In this document: positions 1 to 10,897 of the stretch, piece after piece | How positions within the stretch are numbered: the first letter of the stretch is position 1 | Layout of the letters: each line of letters starts with the position of its first letter | Position numbers and translations under genes: made by a program | NCBI GenBank assembly: GCA_026994195.1 | Contig: JALWRH010000050.1 | Span: forward strand, 1 to 64,000 | Length of the DNA: 64,000 nt | Origin: Sedimenticola sp. | GTDB taxonomy: Bacteria > Pseudomonadota > Gammaproteobacteria > Chromatiales > Chromatiaceae | Direction: 5' to 3' | Notes under the pieces: generated by a model | Database searches by the model: none | What the model was told of the DNA's origin: nothing | The model's input: only the letters and a program-made list of their open reading frames with translations

Positions 1-2
1 CT

Positions 3-134
3 TCCGGTGACCAGGAATCCGACCAGCAGCAGTCTTCGGGCAATCAGGAGTCCGACCAGCAGCAGTCGTCAGGCGACCAGGAATCCGAAGAGCAACAATC
101 TTCCGGTGATCAGGAATCCGACCAGCAACAGACT
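3..134 (+). repeat. Four tandem copies of a 33-bp coding repeat (S-G-D-Q-E-S-D-Q-Q-Q-S)
   Basis: tccggtgaccaggaatccgaccagcagcagtct and three near copies at 3-35, 36-68, 69-101 and 102-134. Confidence 0.85.
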
Positions 135-794
135 TCGGATTCCGGAAAACAGCCCCCTGAAGCGCAACAAGAAGACACAGCCGCCAGTCAAAGCGCTGAA
201 GAGGAAAAGGATACCAGCGGCGGAGAAGAACCAGATCAGCAAGAATCAGGTAAAGACGATCAATCCGGAGAACAGGAGGAAAGCGGCCCGCCATCTGAAG
301 AACAGCCGACCGAGCAGAAGCCCGAAGGCAGCAATGCGGACAAAGAGCAGAAAGGCGATCAGGGAAAAGACCGGGATGAAAACGCTACAGAGGAATCCGG
401 CGACCAGGACAAGTCCCAGGGAGATCGGGCTGCTGCTGGTTCTCCGCCCCCCAAAGCGCCCTCATCAGGTCAGCCGCCCCCTCAGCATCCGGGGTCTGCA
501 GCAAAGGAAACTGAAACCTTCGATGCAGAACAGGCTGGAAAAGATCAGGGCGCCGTGGAGAAATTTGATCAACAGGGTCAACAGCCCGACAAGGGCGCAG
601 AGCAGCAAAGCGATCAGGACGTACAGGGCTCCAATGCTGAAAAAGCCGGCAATGGCGCCATGGGTCTCATGGAACAATGGTTGCAGCAGGCGGAAGGCAA
701 TCCCGCCTACCTCATGCGCAATCAGTTCATGCTGGAAGAAAAGCGTGCTGTCAGCACCCGGTCTGCACCCCTGCAGGAACCGCGCCCCTGGTAA
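3..794 (+). CDS. C-terminal part of a probable VWA/TPR (BatB/BatC-like) protein, 5' truncated by the window edge
   Basis: Frame 3 is open from the window edge to the TAA at 792-794: SGDQESDQQQSSGNQESDQQQ...GLMEQWLQQAEGNPAYLMRNQFMLEEKRA. The Q/E/D/S-rich linker and terminal 'WL...P..LMRNQFMLEE' resemble VWA-TPR (Bat) protein C-termini. Family call from memory. Confidence 0.55.
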   Translation, partial: SGDQESDQQQSSGNQESDQQQSSGDQESEEQQSSGDQESDQQQTSDSGKQPPEAQQEDTAASQSAEEEKDTSGGEEPDQQESGKDDQSGEQEESGPPSEEQPTEQKPEGSNADKEQKGDQGKDRDENATEESGDQDKSQGDRAAAGSPPPKAPSSGQPPPQHPGSAAKETETFDAEQAGKDQGAVEKFDQQGQQPDKGAEQQSDQDVQGSNAEKAGNGAMGLMEQWLQQAEGNPAYLMRNQFMLEEKRAVSTRSAPLQEPRPW

Positions 795-859
795 ATCGCA
801 TGGGTGGAACAAGCAGGGCAAGCTTTGCGCGCCACGCCGCAACTATCACACTTCCCCGT

Positions 860-1795
860 TCAGGGCATATCGTCGACAACACCTTCCTTCTGTACCGGCA
901 TGAGGTCTGCCTTGCTCACACCCAGCATGAGCGCAGCGCTGCTGGCCACGTAGATGGAAGAATAGGTACCCACGACCACGCCCAGAATCAGCGCCAGGGA
1001 GAAGTTGTGAATGACTTCTCCGCCTATGACGAACAGAGCAATCAGCACGATGAGGGTGGTCAATGAAGTGACTATGGTGCGTGACAAGGTCTGGTTCAAC
1101 GAGGTATTGATGATCTGTTCCGAATCGCCTTTGCGGATCTTGCGGAAGTTCTCACGGATACGGTCGAACACCACGATGGTGTCGTTTAGTGAGTAACCGA
1201 TGACCGCCAGCACCGCTGCCAGCACTGTCAGATCAAATTCGATGTGGAATATAGAGAAAAAGCCCAGGGTGATGGTCACATCATGCACCAGGGCGATAAC
1301 GGACCCTAGGGCAAAACGCCACTCGAAACGTACCGCCACGTACATGAGTATGGCAATCAGTGAAACCAGTACGGCAAGGGCGCCATCCTCAGTAAGCTCA
1401 TCACCCACCTGGGGACCAACGAACTCCACCCGGCGCAACTCCACCTTGCCCGGAGAGCGCTTGCTCAGCACCTGAAATACCTTGTCGCTGAGTTCAGAAC
1501 TCTTGATGCCTTCCCGGGGAGCCAGTCGGATCAGCACGTCTCTGGGGGTGCCAAACTGCTGTACCTGAGCATCCGCAAAGCCATTGGCCGCGAGTTCGTT
1601 GCGCACGGATTCCAGATCGACATCCTCGGTATAACCCACCTCGATGAGGGTGCCGCCGGTAAAATCGATGCCGAACACCAGACCCCGGGTCACCAGGGAA
1701 GCCAGGGAGATCACCACCAGGGTAATAGAAAAGATCATGGCCAGCTTGCGTCTGCCCATGAAGTTGAAATGCAAGTTTGATGTCAGGGTTTTCAT
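860..1795 (-). CDS. secF: Protein translocase subunit SecF
   Basis: 311 aa; GIDFTGGTLIEV, VIGYSLNDTIVVFDRIREN; adjacent to secD. Confidence 0.97.
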   Translation of the reverse strand: MKTLTSNLHFNFMGRRKLAMIFSITLVVISLASLVTRGLVFGIDFTGGTLIEVGYTEDVDLESVRNELAANGFADAQVQQFGTPRDVLIRLAPREGIKSSELSDKVFQVLSKRSPGKVELRRVEFVGPQVGDELTEDGALAVLVSLIAILMYVAVRFEWRFALGSVIALVHDVTITLGFFSIFHIEFDLTVLAAVLAVIGYSLNDTIVVFDRIRENFRKIRKGDSEQIINTSLNQTLSRTIVTSLTTLIVLIALFVIGGEVIHNFSLALILGVVVGTYSSIYVASSAALMLGVSKADLMPVQKEGVVDDMP

Positions 1796-1809
1796 AGGTG
1801 ATTACCGAT

Positions 1810-3666
1810 TCAGATGGCCAGTTTCTTCACGCGTTTGCCGCCATACACAAGGTTGGCCAGAGCCCGCGTTCCCACAATGGAAGTGAACATGGAGGTGACG
1901 ATGCCGATCGCCAGGGTCACGGCAAAACCCTTCACCGGTCCGCTGCCTATGGAAAACAGCACAATGGCTGCAATCAGCGTGGTGACGTTGGCGTCCATGA
2001 TGGTGCTGAAGGCTTTTTCGTAGCCGGCATGAATGGCGGCCTGGGGCGTACTGCCCACCCGCAGCTCCTCGCGGATACGCTCGTAGATAAGCACGTTGGC
2101 ATCCACCGCCATGCCCACGGTCAGCACAATACCGGCAATACCCGGCAGGGTCAGTGTGGCCTGCAGCATGGAGAGGATAGCCACGATGAGCACCAGGTTG
2201 GCCAGCAGGGCCGCGTTGGCGAACAGGCCGAAAACCTTGTAATAGACCACCATGAAGATCATTACGGCCAACAGCCCGATCAGTACAGAATTCAGGCCCT
2301 GATCGATGTTCTCCTGTCCCAGGCTGGGGCCAATGGTGCGTTCCTCGACAATGTCGATAGGCGCGGCCAGGGCGCCGGCACGCAGCAGCAGGGCCAGTTC
2401 ATGGGCTTCCTGGGGGCTGTCCAGCCCCGTGGTCTGGAAACGCGCGCCCAGGGGTTCCAGGATATTGGCAACGCTGATGACATCTTCCACCAGGCGCTTG
2501 ACGGGTTTGCCGTCGGCATCACGACCCACTACGCGGTTCTCCTTGAACACCACAGCCATGGGCTTACCCACGTTGTCGATGGTCACGTTACGCATGCGCC
2601 GTGCGCCCTTGCTGTCCAGGTTGACGGTGACCATGGGGCTGCCTGAACGCTGGTCGAAACCGGATGCGGCATCAGTGATCTGGTTACCCGTAACGATAAC
2701 GCGCTTCTTCAACAGGATGGGGCGGCCATCCTCGCGCACGGTGTACAGGCGTGATCCCGGGGGAATCTTGCCGGTGTTCTTGGCATCCAGGGCATCATGC
2801 TCCGTATCCACCAGGCGGTATTCCAGGGTCGCCGTGGCGCCCAGAATATTCTTCACCTGGGTGGGATCCTGCACGCCGGGCAACTCCACCACGATACGGC
2901 GATCACCCTGTTGCTGCACCAGGGGCTCCGCCACACCCAGGGCGTTCACCCGGTTGCGGATGGTGGTGATATTCTGCTGCAGGGCAAATTTCTTGATGGA
3001 GCGGATCTCGGTTGGCGGCAGGGTCAGGCGCACCAGGTAGCCACCATCAGCATCCAGTGTTTCGACCCCCAGATTGCGGAACTCATTGCCCAGCACTTCT
3101 TCCGCCTTGTCCCGGGTAGCGGCATCCTTAAACTTGATATTGATTCCCAGGGCATCCGCTTTAACCGTCAGATAACGGATTTTCTTTCCCCGCAGGGTCG
3201 CACGCACATCGCCTGTATAGGCCTCCACCTTTTCCTTGATGGCCGCATCCATATCCACGTCGATGAGCACATGGATGCCACCGCGCAGGTCCAAGCCCAG
3301 GTTCATGGGCTTGCCGCCCATACTCAACAGCCAGCCCGGCACATTGGCCGCCGTAGTCAATGCATAAGAAACCGTTTCCGGCAGCACCTCGGCAATGACC
3401 TTCTGGGCTTTCTGCTGATCCGTAGTGGAGGAAAAATGAATCAGCAGGCTGCTACCCTTGTCTTCCACTTCCTTGGCGGTAATACCCGCCTTGCCAAGCG
3501 CCTCTTGAACCTTGTCTTTGACCGACTGCTCCACCACCGCACCCCGCACGCCGGAGATGGCGATCGCCGGGTCCTGGCTGTAAACATTGGGCAGCGCATA
3601 AAAGAGACCGATTGCCAATACAAAGACAACCATGAGGTTTTTCCACAAAGGGTATTGATTCAACAT
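1810..3666 (-). CDS. secD: Protein translocase subunit SecD
   Basis: 618 aa; LGLDLRGGIHVLIDVD, GMAVDANVLIYERIREELR. Confidence 0.97.
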   Translation of the reverse strand: MLNQYPLWKNLMVVFVLAIGLFYALPNVYSQDPAIAISGVRGAVVEQSVKDKVQEALGKAGITAKEVEDKGSSLLIHFSSTTDQQKAQKVIAEVLPETVSYALTTAANVPGWLLSMGGKPMNLGLDLRGGIHVLIDVDMDAAIKEKVEAYTGDVRATLRGKKIRYLTVKADALGINIKFKDAATRDKAEEVLGNEFRNLGVETLDADGGYLVRLTLPPTEIRSIKKFALQQNITTIRNRVNALGVAEPLVQQQGDRRIVVELPGVQDPTQVKNILGATATLEYRLVDTEHDALDAKNTGKIPPGSRLYTVREDGRPILLKKRVIVTGNQITDAASGFDQRSGSPMVTVNLDSKGARRMRNVTIDNVGKPMAVVFKENRVVGRDADGKPVKRLVEDVISVANILEPLGARFQTTGLDSPQEAHELALLLRAGALAAPIDIVEERTIGPSLGQENIDQGLNSVLIGLLAVMIFMVVYYKVFGLFANAALLANLVLIVAILSMLQATLTLPGIAGIVLTVGMAVDANVLIYERIREELRVGSTPQAAIHAGYEKAFSTIMDANVTTLIAAIVLFSIGSGPVKGFAVTLAIGIVTSMFTSIVGTRALANLVYGGKRVKKLAI

Positions 3667-3716
3667 GTTTTGGACTTATGGTTATTTACTGGGAAGTATA
3701 GAAAGAGAGAGAGGGT

Positions 3717-4052
3717 TCAAAGTTCCTTGAGAGTACCCTTGGGCATGACGGCTTCGACGGCGGAACGGCGTACGGTGACCACCATGCCGTCAGCAATTTC
3801 CACTTTCACGAAATTTTCACCCACATCGGTGATCTTGCCCATGAGGCCGCCCATGGTCTGGACCTCATCGCCTTTTTTCAGGCTTTCCACCAGAGCGCGA
3901 TGCGCTTTCTGACGCTTCACCTGGGGACGGATCATGAAGAAATACAGAACGATGATCAGGCCAATAGGAAAAAGCAGACCGGCCAGGCCATTGGGTCCCG
4001 CTGCAGCAGCAGGAGCCGCCTCGGCCAGGGCGTCATTGATAAAAAAGCTCAT
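3717..4052 (-). CDS. yajC: Preprotein translocase subunit YajC
   Basis: MSFFINDALAEAAP...LIIVLYFFMIRPQVKRQKAH...LKKGDEVQTMGGLMGKI; internal ATG at 4052 preferred over the longer ORF; upstream of secD. Confidence 0.93.
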   Translation of the reverse strand: MSFFINDALAEAAPAAAAGPNGLAGLLFPIGLIIVLYFFMIRPQVKRQKAHRALVESLKKGDEVQTMGGLMGKITDVGENFVKVEIADGMVVTVRRSAVEAVMPKGTLKEL

Positions 4053-4185
4053 TGTGTTTCTCCAGGAATGCCGCCATCCGGCAACACTCGGCAAAGTAGA
4101 AGGATGATGAAGCCGGGTATTATGCCACAAATCCCCTGACAGGAACCCAGATTTGGCAGATCAGCGCAGCCAGCAGGGGCTTCAC

Positions 4186-6429
4186 TCACGCCAGCGCCAG
4201 ACCATCCACTTTCTGGAAGCCCCGCGGCAGCTTGTTGCCCCGGCGCCCTCTTTCGCCTTCATAGGCATTGAGGTCAGCCGCTTTCAGATTCAGGTGCCGT
4301 TTGCCGGAAATAAGCCGCACCTTACCGCCTTCAGGCACCACCAGCATATCCACCACATACTCTTCCCGGGCGGCAACACGCTTGCCGGGAATGCCGATGA
4401 TCTTGTTGCCCTTGCCCCGGGCCATCTCGGGCAAATCGCTCAGGGGAATCACCAGCATGCGTCCTTCGTTGGTAACCGCCACGACCCGGTCCGTATGGAT
4501 ATCCGTTACCGGCCGCGCTTTCAGCACTCTGGCCCCTTTGGGCAGGGTCAGCACCGACTTGCCTTTCTTGGTATTGGCCAGAAGGTTTTTTGCCTGGGTA
4601 ATGAAGCCATAACCGGCATCCGAAGCCAGCAGCCAGCGCTGTTCAGGATCACCTCCCAGGGCGGCGGTGAACACGGCGCCATCCGGCGGGGCGAAGCGGC
4701 CGGTCAAAGGCTCACCCTGCCCCCGGGCCGATGGCAGGGTATGAGCCAGGAGGGAATAACTGCGCCCGGTGGAATCCAGGAATATGGCGGGCTGATTACT
4801 GCGCAGGCGCACCGCATCCTGGAAACCATCCCCTGCCTTGTAGTTCAGGCCCGCTGGATCGATCTCGTGTCCCTTGGCGGCGCGTACCCAGCCTTTTTCC
4901 GAAAGCACCACGGTCACCGGCTCGCTAGGGGTCAACTCGGATTCATCCATAGCGATGGCGGCTTCACGCTCCACCAGCGGTGAACGGCGATCATCACCGT
5001 ATTCCCGGGCATCCGCCTGCAGTTCCTTGCGCACCAGGGTTTTCATGCGTTGCTTTGAGCCCAGGGTCTTTTCCAGCTGATCCCTTTCCTTCGCCAGCTC
5101 CTCCTGCTCGGCACGGATCTTCATCTCTTCCAGGCGCGCCAGCTGGCGCAGCTTGGTGTCCAGCACATAATCGGCCTGAATCTCGGTGAGATCGAAGCGG
5201 GTCATGAGCACGGGTTTGGGCTCGTCCTCGGTGCGGATGATGTGAATGACTTCATCGATATTGAGGAAGGCGATGAGCAGGCCTTCCAACAGGTGCAGGC
5301 GGTCCAGAACCTTGTTTAGGCGGTGCTGCAGGCGCCGGCGCACGGTGGCAAAACGGAAGTCCAGCCATTCCACCAGGATCTCCCGCAGATTCTTCACCTG
5401 CGGGCGGCCATCCAGGCCAATGAGATTCAGGTTCACCCGGTAACTGCGCTCCAGATCCGTGGTTGCAAACAAATGGGACATGAGGCGTTCCACGTCCACC
5501 CGGTTGGAGCGCGGCACGATGACCAGGCGCGTGGGATTCTCGTGATCGGACTCATCCCGCAGGTCTTCGATCCAGGGGAGCTTCTTGGCGCGCATCTGGC
5601 CGGCGATCTGTTCCAGGATCTTGGCGCCGGACACCTGGTAAGGTAGAGCGTTGACTACCAGGTTGCCGTCCTCCTTTTCCCAGCGGGCGCGGGCTTTGAC
5701 GCTGCCACGGCCGGTCTGGTAAATCTTGAGCAGGTCAGACCTGGGGGTCACGATCTCTGCCTGGGTGGGAAAATCCGGCCCCGGCACATGCTCACAGAGT
5801 TCTTCCAGGGTGCTTTTCGGCGCTTCGATAAGACGGATGCAGGCGCTGACCACTTCCCGCAGGTTGTGGGGCGGGATATCGGTGGCCATGCCCACGGCAA
5901 TACCTGTTGCGCCGTTGAGCAGCACGTTGGGCAGCCGCGCCGGCAGCAGGCTGGGTTCCTTCATGGTCCCGTCGAAATTGGGCGTCCATTCCACCGTGCC
6001 CTGACCCAGTTCCGCCAGTAGCACCTTGGCATAGGGTGTCAGGCGCGCTTCCGTGTAGCGCATGGCGGCAAAGGATTTGGGATCATCCGGCGAGCCCCAG
6101 TTTCCCTGGCCATCGATAAGGGGGTAACGATAAGAGAAAGACTGGGCCATGAGCACCATGGCTTCATAGCAGGCGGTATCCCCGTGGGGATGAAACTTGC
6201 CCAATACGTCACCCACGGTGCGTGCGGACTTCTTGTGTTTGCTCGCCGCCGACAGGCCCAGCTCGGACATGGCATACACGATGCGCCGCTGCACAGGTTT
6301 GAGCCCATCGCCGATATGCGGCAGAGCCCGGTCGAGAATGACATACATGGAATAATCCAGGTAGGCCTTCTCGGTGAATTCGGCAAGGCGGATGCGCTCT
6401 GTGCCTTCTTCGGTATAGTGTTCGCTCAT
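4186..6429 (-). CDS. parC: DNA topoisomerase IV subunit A
   Basis: 747 aa; [62 protein letters not shown]. Confidence 0.96.
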   Translation of the reverse strand: MSEHYTEEGTERIRLAEFTEKAYLDYSMYVILDRALPHIGDGLKPVQRRIVYAMSELGLSAASKHKKSARTVGDVLGKFHPHGDTACYEAMVLMAQSFSYRYPLIDGQGNWGSPDDPKSFAAMRYTEARLTPYAKVLLAELGQGTVEWTPNFDGTMKEPSLLPARLPNVLLNGATGIAVGMATDIPPHNLREVVSACIRLIEAPKSTLEELCEHVPGPDFPTQAEIVTPRSDLLKIYQTGRGSVKARARWEKEDGNLVVNALPYQVSGAKILEQIAGQMRAKKLPWIEDLRDESDHENPTRLVIVPRSNRVDVERLMSHLFATTDLERSYRVNLNLIGLDGRPQVKNLREILVEWLDFRFATVRRRLQHRLNKVLDRLHLLEGLLIAFLNIDEVIHIIRTEDEPKPVLMTRFDLTEIQADYVLDTKLRQLARLEEMKIRAEQEELAKERDQLEKTLGSKQRMKTLVRKELQADAREYGDDRRSPLVEREAAIAMDESELTPSEPVTVVLSEKGWVRAAKGHEIDPAGLNYKAGDGFQDAVRLRSNQPAIFLDSTGRSYSLLAHTLPSARGQGEPLTGRFAPPDGAVFTAALGGDPEQRWLLASDAGYGFITQAKNLLANTKKGKSVLTLPKGARVLKARPVTDIHTDRVVAVTNEGRMLVIPLSDLPEMARGKGNKIIGIPGKRVAAREEYVVDMLVVPEGGKVRLISGKRHLNLKAADLNAYEGERGRRGNKLPRGFQKVDGLALA

Positions 6430-6887
6430 TTGGGATTTTTCAGATCACGCATTTCATTCAGCATGGCGCGAATGTCGTTATACCACCGGGCCAGCTGCAC
6501 CTGGAGTTCCGGATCATCGGGAAACATGGGCGCCAGAGACCGGGGGTCCACGGAAGCCAGCACCGTGCCCTCATTCTCCGCCACGACTGCTATCTTCAAA
6601 GGCAGATAGGGCGACATCTCGGGATGACGTTGCAGTACAGCCCGTACTTCCTCGATCTTGCCGAAAAACACCACCCGGTAGAAGTCAGACTTGTAGTGAA
6701 ACTCTGCCATGCCACCATCGCAACGTTGCACATGAGCGGTCTGGTAACCGTATTCCAGAACGGTTTCCTTGAGCACATCCATGACATGAGCTGCCTTGGC
6801 GGGACTGCGCACCATAACAAGGTTCTGCTCGTTGGCGAAAGTGGCGCCAGCTCCCAGTATCAGCAGTATCGCAAGCAATTTTTTCAC
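6426..6887 (-). CDS. Exported DUF302-family protein
   Basis: 153 aa with signal peptide; DUF302-like segments ([47 protein letters not shown]). Overlaps both neighbours by 4 bp. Confidence 0.7.
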   Translation of the reverse strand: MKKLLAILLILGAGATFANEQNLVMVRSPAKAAHVMDVLKETVLEYGYQTAHVQRCDGGMAEFHYKSDFYRVVFFGKIEEVRAVLQRHPEMSPYLPLKIAVVAENEGTVLASVDPRSLAPMFPDDPELQVQLARWYNDIRAMLNEMRDLKNPK

Positions 6888-7912
6888 AGGGTGGCCTCCT
6901 CCATGACAGAAAGAATGATCTCCTCCATGAGCACGCCCACTTCCGACAGCTCCTGGTTGTTGAACAAGGTTGCCAGCTGGGCCACATTGGCGGAGATCAC
7001 CAGAACTTTACCGTCCCGTTCGATGACATTGATGCGGCAAGGCAATACGGTACCCAGGCGCGGGTCGATGTTGAGCAGGTGATAAAGTTCTTTGAAGTTA
7101 CAGAAACGGATGCTGATCTGGCGGGTGTTCACACTGAACTCATCCGTCAGGCCCTGCTCCAGGTAGCGCGGAGGAAAGATGCGGAAATTGGCGCCGGTCA
7201 GCGCCTGCTTCACGTTCTCCACCGTGGTTTCGAAATCATAAGGCGATTCCATGATATAGGCCGGCTTGCCACGCCATTCTTCCATGCCCTGCTTGGGCGC
7301 TGGTGGTTCCAGGGTTCGCACGTAGGCAACAACGTCGGCAATCTCCTGATCTGTGAGCTTGCTCTTGAATGACGGCATGCCCCCCACCTTACGCCCGGAC
7401 AGGACAATGTCATGAATCATGGCATCCGAGGCCGACTGCTGGAAACCGGGGTTGTTCAAGGCCGCCGGCATGACCATGAAAGAACGCTCCCGGGACTGGG
7501 TCACGCCTGTGCCCGGCCCTTCCCCACTGCCGTCCTGGCCATGGCAGCGCACACAATGCTTCTTATACAGCGGTTTGCCCCTGGCAACATTCCCTTTGCT
7601 CTTTATAGCCTTGAATACCGGACCGGGTTTTCCCGACCAGCTGCGGATATAGCGGATGATCGCACCCACCTGCGCATCGCTGAGGGTATTGAACGAGGGC
7701 ATGATGCGCCCCGGACGCCCCACGCGTATAGTGCGCCCGATATAGTCATCAGAGATCTGCGAAAGAATCTCCTTTGTCAGCGGCAGGCCAATACCGCCCT
7801 CACCCCTGTAGGAATGACAGACGCTGCATTTCTCCTCGTACAAGGCCTTGCCGTCCGGTGCTGCATGGGATGCGAGACTCAGGAACAACAGCAACAAACT
7901 CATATATTTCAT
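6884..7912 (-). CDS. Exported di-heme cytochrome c fused to a C-terminal DUF302-like domain
   Basis: 342 aa; signal peptide; two CXXCH motifs (CSVCH, CVRCH) with distal Met motifs; C-terminal DUF302-like region. Confidence 0.85.
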   Translation of the reverse strand: MKYMSLLLLFLSLASHAAPDGKALYEEKCSVCHSYRGEGGIGLPLTKEILSQISDDYIGRTIRVGRPGRIMPSFNTLSDAQVGAIIRYIRSWSGKPGPVFKAIKSKGNVARGKPLYKKHCVRCHGQDGSGEGPGTGVTQSRERSFMVMPAALNNPGFQQSASDAMIHDIVLSGRKVGGMPSFKSKLTDQEIADVVAYVRTLEPPAPKQGMEEWRGKPAYIMESPYDFETTVENVKQALTGANFRIFPPRYLEQGLTDEFSVNTRQISIRFCNFKELYHLLNIDPRLGTVLPCRINVIERDGKVLVISANVAQLATLFNNQELSEVGVLMEEIILSVMEEATL

Positions 7913-9828
7913 CAGGCTTCGACTCCTGCAATAAGGTCCTGGGCAGCTTCTGCCATATCGCCCTTTTCCTGCAGCCAGGTTTTCCGGTCGGCTGCGCGTT
8001 TCTTTGCCAAAAGCATATCCATCACCTTCATGGTTTCATCACCAGGCTCCATGGCCAGTTGCACCAAACGCCGGGTATCCGGATGTATGGTGGTCTCCCG
8101 AAGTTGCAGGGGATTCATTTCACCCAGTCCCTTAAAGCGCTGTACGTTGACTTTGCCTCTGAGCTTTTCAGCCTCGATACGGGCAAGCACGCCCTGCTTT
8201 TCCGCATCGTCCAAGGCATAGAACACCTGTTTGCCCACGTCGATACGGTACAGGGGCGGCATGGCGACATACACATGCCCTTCCCGCACCAGCTTGGGGA
8301 AATGACGTACAAACAGGGCGCACAACAGGGTGGCGATATGCAGTCCATCCGAATCCGCATCCGCCAGAATACAGATTTTGCCGAAGCGCAGCTTGGACAG
8401 ATCATCCACCCCAGGCTCAACTCCAATAGCCACGGAAATATCATGCACCTCCTGAGAGGCCAGCACTTCGGCAGAACCCACTTCCCAGGTGTTCAGGATC
8501 TTGCCACGCAAGGGCATGATGGCCTGAAAATCCTTGTCCCTGGCCTGCTTGGCCGAACCCCCGGCGGAATCTCCCTCCACCAGGAACAATTCCGTGCGTT
8601 TCACATCGTCCGAGGCGCAATCCGCCAGCTTGCCCGGCAGGGCAGGCCCCTGAGTGACCTTCTTGCGCACCACCTTGCGTCCGGCACGCATCCGCATCTG
8701 GGCGGCATTGATGGCGAGGTCGGCAATGGCTTCCCCCGCTGCGGTATTCTGATTCAGCCAGAGACTGAAAGCATCCTTCACCACCCCGGAAACAAAAGCC
8801 GCGCATTCCCGGGAGGACAGGCGCTCTTTGGTCTGGCCGGAGAACTGGGGGTCGGACATCTTTACCGACAGCACGTAGCTGACCCGGTTCCAGACATCAT
8901 CCGGCGTGATCTTCACCCCCCGGGGCAGCAGATTGCGGAACTCGCAGAACTCGCGCACAGCTTCAGTCAGGCCCGCACGCAGACCGTTTACATGGGTGCC
9001 GCCCTGGGCCGTGGGAATCAGGTTCACATAGCTTTCGGTCAGAGGATCTCCCCCCTCTGGAAGCCAGGCGACGGCCCAGTCGGCAGCTTCCCCGGTGCTG
9101 GACATGCTGCCGGTGAAAGGATCCGCAGGCAGCATCTCAAATCCCTGCAGGGCATCCAGGAGATAGTCCTTGAGACCATCGGCATACTGCCACTCCTCGG
9201 TCTCACCGGTTTTCTCCTCGGTGAACCGGACCAGCAATCCTGGACACAGCACAGCCTTGGCCCGCAGCACATGCTTGAGCTGGCGCACACTGAACCTGGG
9301 ACTGTCGAAGAAGCTGGCATCCGGCCAAAAGCGGATACGGGTGCCGGTATTCTGCTTGCCCACCTTGCCCACGACTTCCAGATCGGAAACCTTCTCACCG
9401 TTGGCGAAGGCGATGTTGTACTCCTTGCCATCCCGTTTGACCCAGACTTCCAGATGGCGGGACAAGGCATTGACCACGGACACGCCCACACCATGCAGAC
9501 CACCGGAAAACTGGTAGGACTTGTTGGAGAACTTGCCACCCGCATGCAGCTTGCACAGAATGACTTCCACTCCGGGCAGACCTTCTTCCGGATGAACGTC
9601 CACCGGCATGCCCCGGCCATCATCGGCCACTTCCAGGGATCCATCCTGGTACAGGATCACTTCGATTTTCTTGGCATATCCGGCCAGGGCCTCATCCACG
9701 CTGTTGTCGATGACCTCCTGGGCCAGGTGATTGGGCCGTGTGGTGTCCGTGTACATGCCTGGACGCTTGCGCACGGGCTCCAGACCACTGAGAACCTCGA
9801 TGGCCGAGGCATCGTATGATTCAGTCAT
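7912..9828 (-). CDS. parE: DNA topoisomerase IV subunit B
   Basis: 638 aa; GHKL motifs (RKRPGMYTDTTRPNHLAQEVIDNSVDEA), TOPRIM EGDSAGGSAKQARDKDFQAIMPLRGKILN. Confidence 0.96.
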   Translation of the reverse strand: MTESYDASAIEVLSGLEPVRKRPGMYTDTTRPNHLAQEVIDNSVDEALAGYAKKIEVILYQDGSLEVADDGRGMPVDVHPEEGLPGVEVILCKLHAGGKFSNKSYQFSGGLHGVGVSVVNALSRHLEVWVKRDGKEYNIAFANGEKVSDLEVVGKVGKQNTGTRIRFWPDASFFDSPRFSVRQLKHVLRAKAVLCPGLLVRFTEEKTGETEEWQYADGLKDYLLDALQGFEMLPADPFTGSMSSTGEAADWAVAWLPEGGDPLTESYVNLIPTAQGGTHVNGLRAGLTEAVREFCEFRNLLPRGVKITPDDVWNRVSYVLSVKMSDPQFSGQTKERLSSRECAAFVSGVVKDAFSLWLNQNTAAGEAIADLAINAAQMRMRAGRKVVRKKVTQGPALPGKLADCASDDVKRTELFLVEGDSAGGSAKQARDKDFQAIMPLRGKILNTWEVGSAEVLASQEVHDISVAIGVEPGVDDLSKLRFGKICILADADSDGLHIATLLCALFVRHFPKLVREGHVYVAMPPLYRIDVGKQVFYALDDAEKQGVLARIEAEKLRGKVNVQRFKGLGEMNPLQLRETTIHPDTRRLVQLAMEPGDETMKVMDMLLAKKRAADRKTWLQEKGDMAEAAQDLIAGVEA

Positions 9829-10408
9829 CGTTCATCCAGTTGTTGAAAGGATTGTGGGCCTCATACAGGCCTTTCACGGCCTGCTTGATCTGGTACTTTC
9901 TGCGCGGCGTCTCACCGGCGCAGAATACATCCTCGGCCAGTTCCTGGCGGTAGTTGCCGCTTCTGCCGTTACCCAGGGGGCGCCAGCGGGGCTGTTTTAC
10001 CGGGCGCACAGGCGGTGTGCGTTTCTTGTAGCCCCAGGCATAGAGGATGTACTCCCTGGCGCTGCAGCGGACGCCTTCAAAGCTTGCCGTGTATGCGCCC
10101 TTGTCAGAACGGATCAGCAACCAATAGCGCACCACGAAATCCTTGTCCGAGACATTCAGACTGTTCATGTCCAGGTAGGCGTGAAGATTTTTTGGCAGAG
10201 TGTCGATGGAAACCGGTGTCCAGGCATCGTCAGCAGGCACAGGCGGGACTTCAGTGCGAAACTCTTTCCACTCCTTCACATCAGCCTCGAAATCGTCCTG
10301 ATCCCCGGTAAGTTCTTCATACCGGTCCGTGGGCGCAGCGAGCAGCCCACCGGCACAAAGCAGCAGGGAAATCAGAAACCATTGTTTTATTCCACACACA
10401 GCGCACAC
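9821..10408 (-). CDS. CNP1-like family exported protein
   Basis: 195 aa; signal peptide; KNLHAYLDMNSLNVSDKDFVVRYWLLIRSDKGAYTASFEGVRCSAREYILYAWG. Family name from memory. Confidence 0.6.
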   Translation of the reverse strand: MCAVCGIKQWFLISLLLCAGGLLAAPTDRYEELTGDQDDFEADVKEWKEFRTEVPPVPADDAWTPVSIDTLPKNLHAYLDMNSLNVSDKDFVVRYWLLIRSDKGAYTASFEGVRCSAREYILYAWGYKKRTPPVRPVKQPRWRPLGNGRSGNYRQELAEDVFCAGETPRRKYQIKQAVKGLYEAHNPFNNWMNDD

Positions 10409-10651
10409 CGAAAAGGATGGGGTTCAAGGGCGGAAGTTTACAACCCTCGCCCGCGAAAGAACAGAAAGCTTCGCTCAGGGAACCGCTGATTCCGGCATTA
10501 GCAGAGGCTGAATCGGGTGAATTTCCCCGCAATTCGAAACTGCCGGTATCCTCATCACTCTACCCGGGCGGCAGCCAAAATCACAGCCGTCATTGCAGCA
10601 GACCGGCGTCTGGGGTATTTTGCTGCCTGCGAAACCAATAATCGAGCTGCT

Positions 10652-10897
10652 ATGAGCCGAAAAAAACCGGAAAACCTGGATTTTGAAAGCGCCCGGGACG
10701 AACTGCAAGACATCGTGGAGAAACTTGAGCAAGGTGATATATCCCTGGAAGAATCCCTGAAAGCCTTCGAACGCGGTGTAGCCCTGTTCCGCAATTGTCA
10801 GAAACTGCTGTCTGAAGCGGAACAGAAGGTCAGCATACTCAGTGAAAAAAGCATGGATGCAGAGCCCGAAGCCTTCGAGCCCGACCATGCAGACTGA
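10652..10897 (+). CDS. xseB: Exodeoxyribonuclease VII small subunit
   Basis: MSRKKPENLDFESARDELQDIVEKLEQGDISLEESLKAFERGVALFRNCQKLLSEAEQKVSIL; ATG at 10652; upstream of ispA. Confidence 0.95.
   Translation: MSRKKPENLDFESARDELQDIVEKLEQGDISLEESLKAFERGVALFRNCQKLLSEAEQKVSILSEKSMDAEPEAFEPDHAD

Noticed and set aside
7-903. 298-aa ORF in the track (MTRNPTSSSLRAIRSP...)
   Set aside because: Out-of-frame reading of the repeat-rich VWA/Bat gene, whose real frame (3-794) ends with a recognisable C-terminus.
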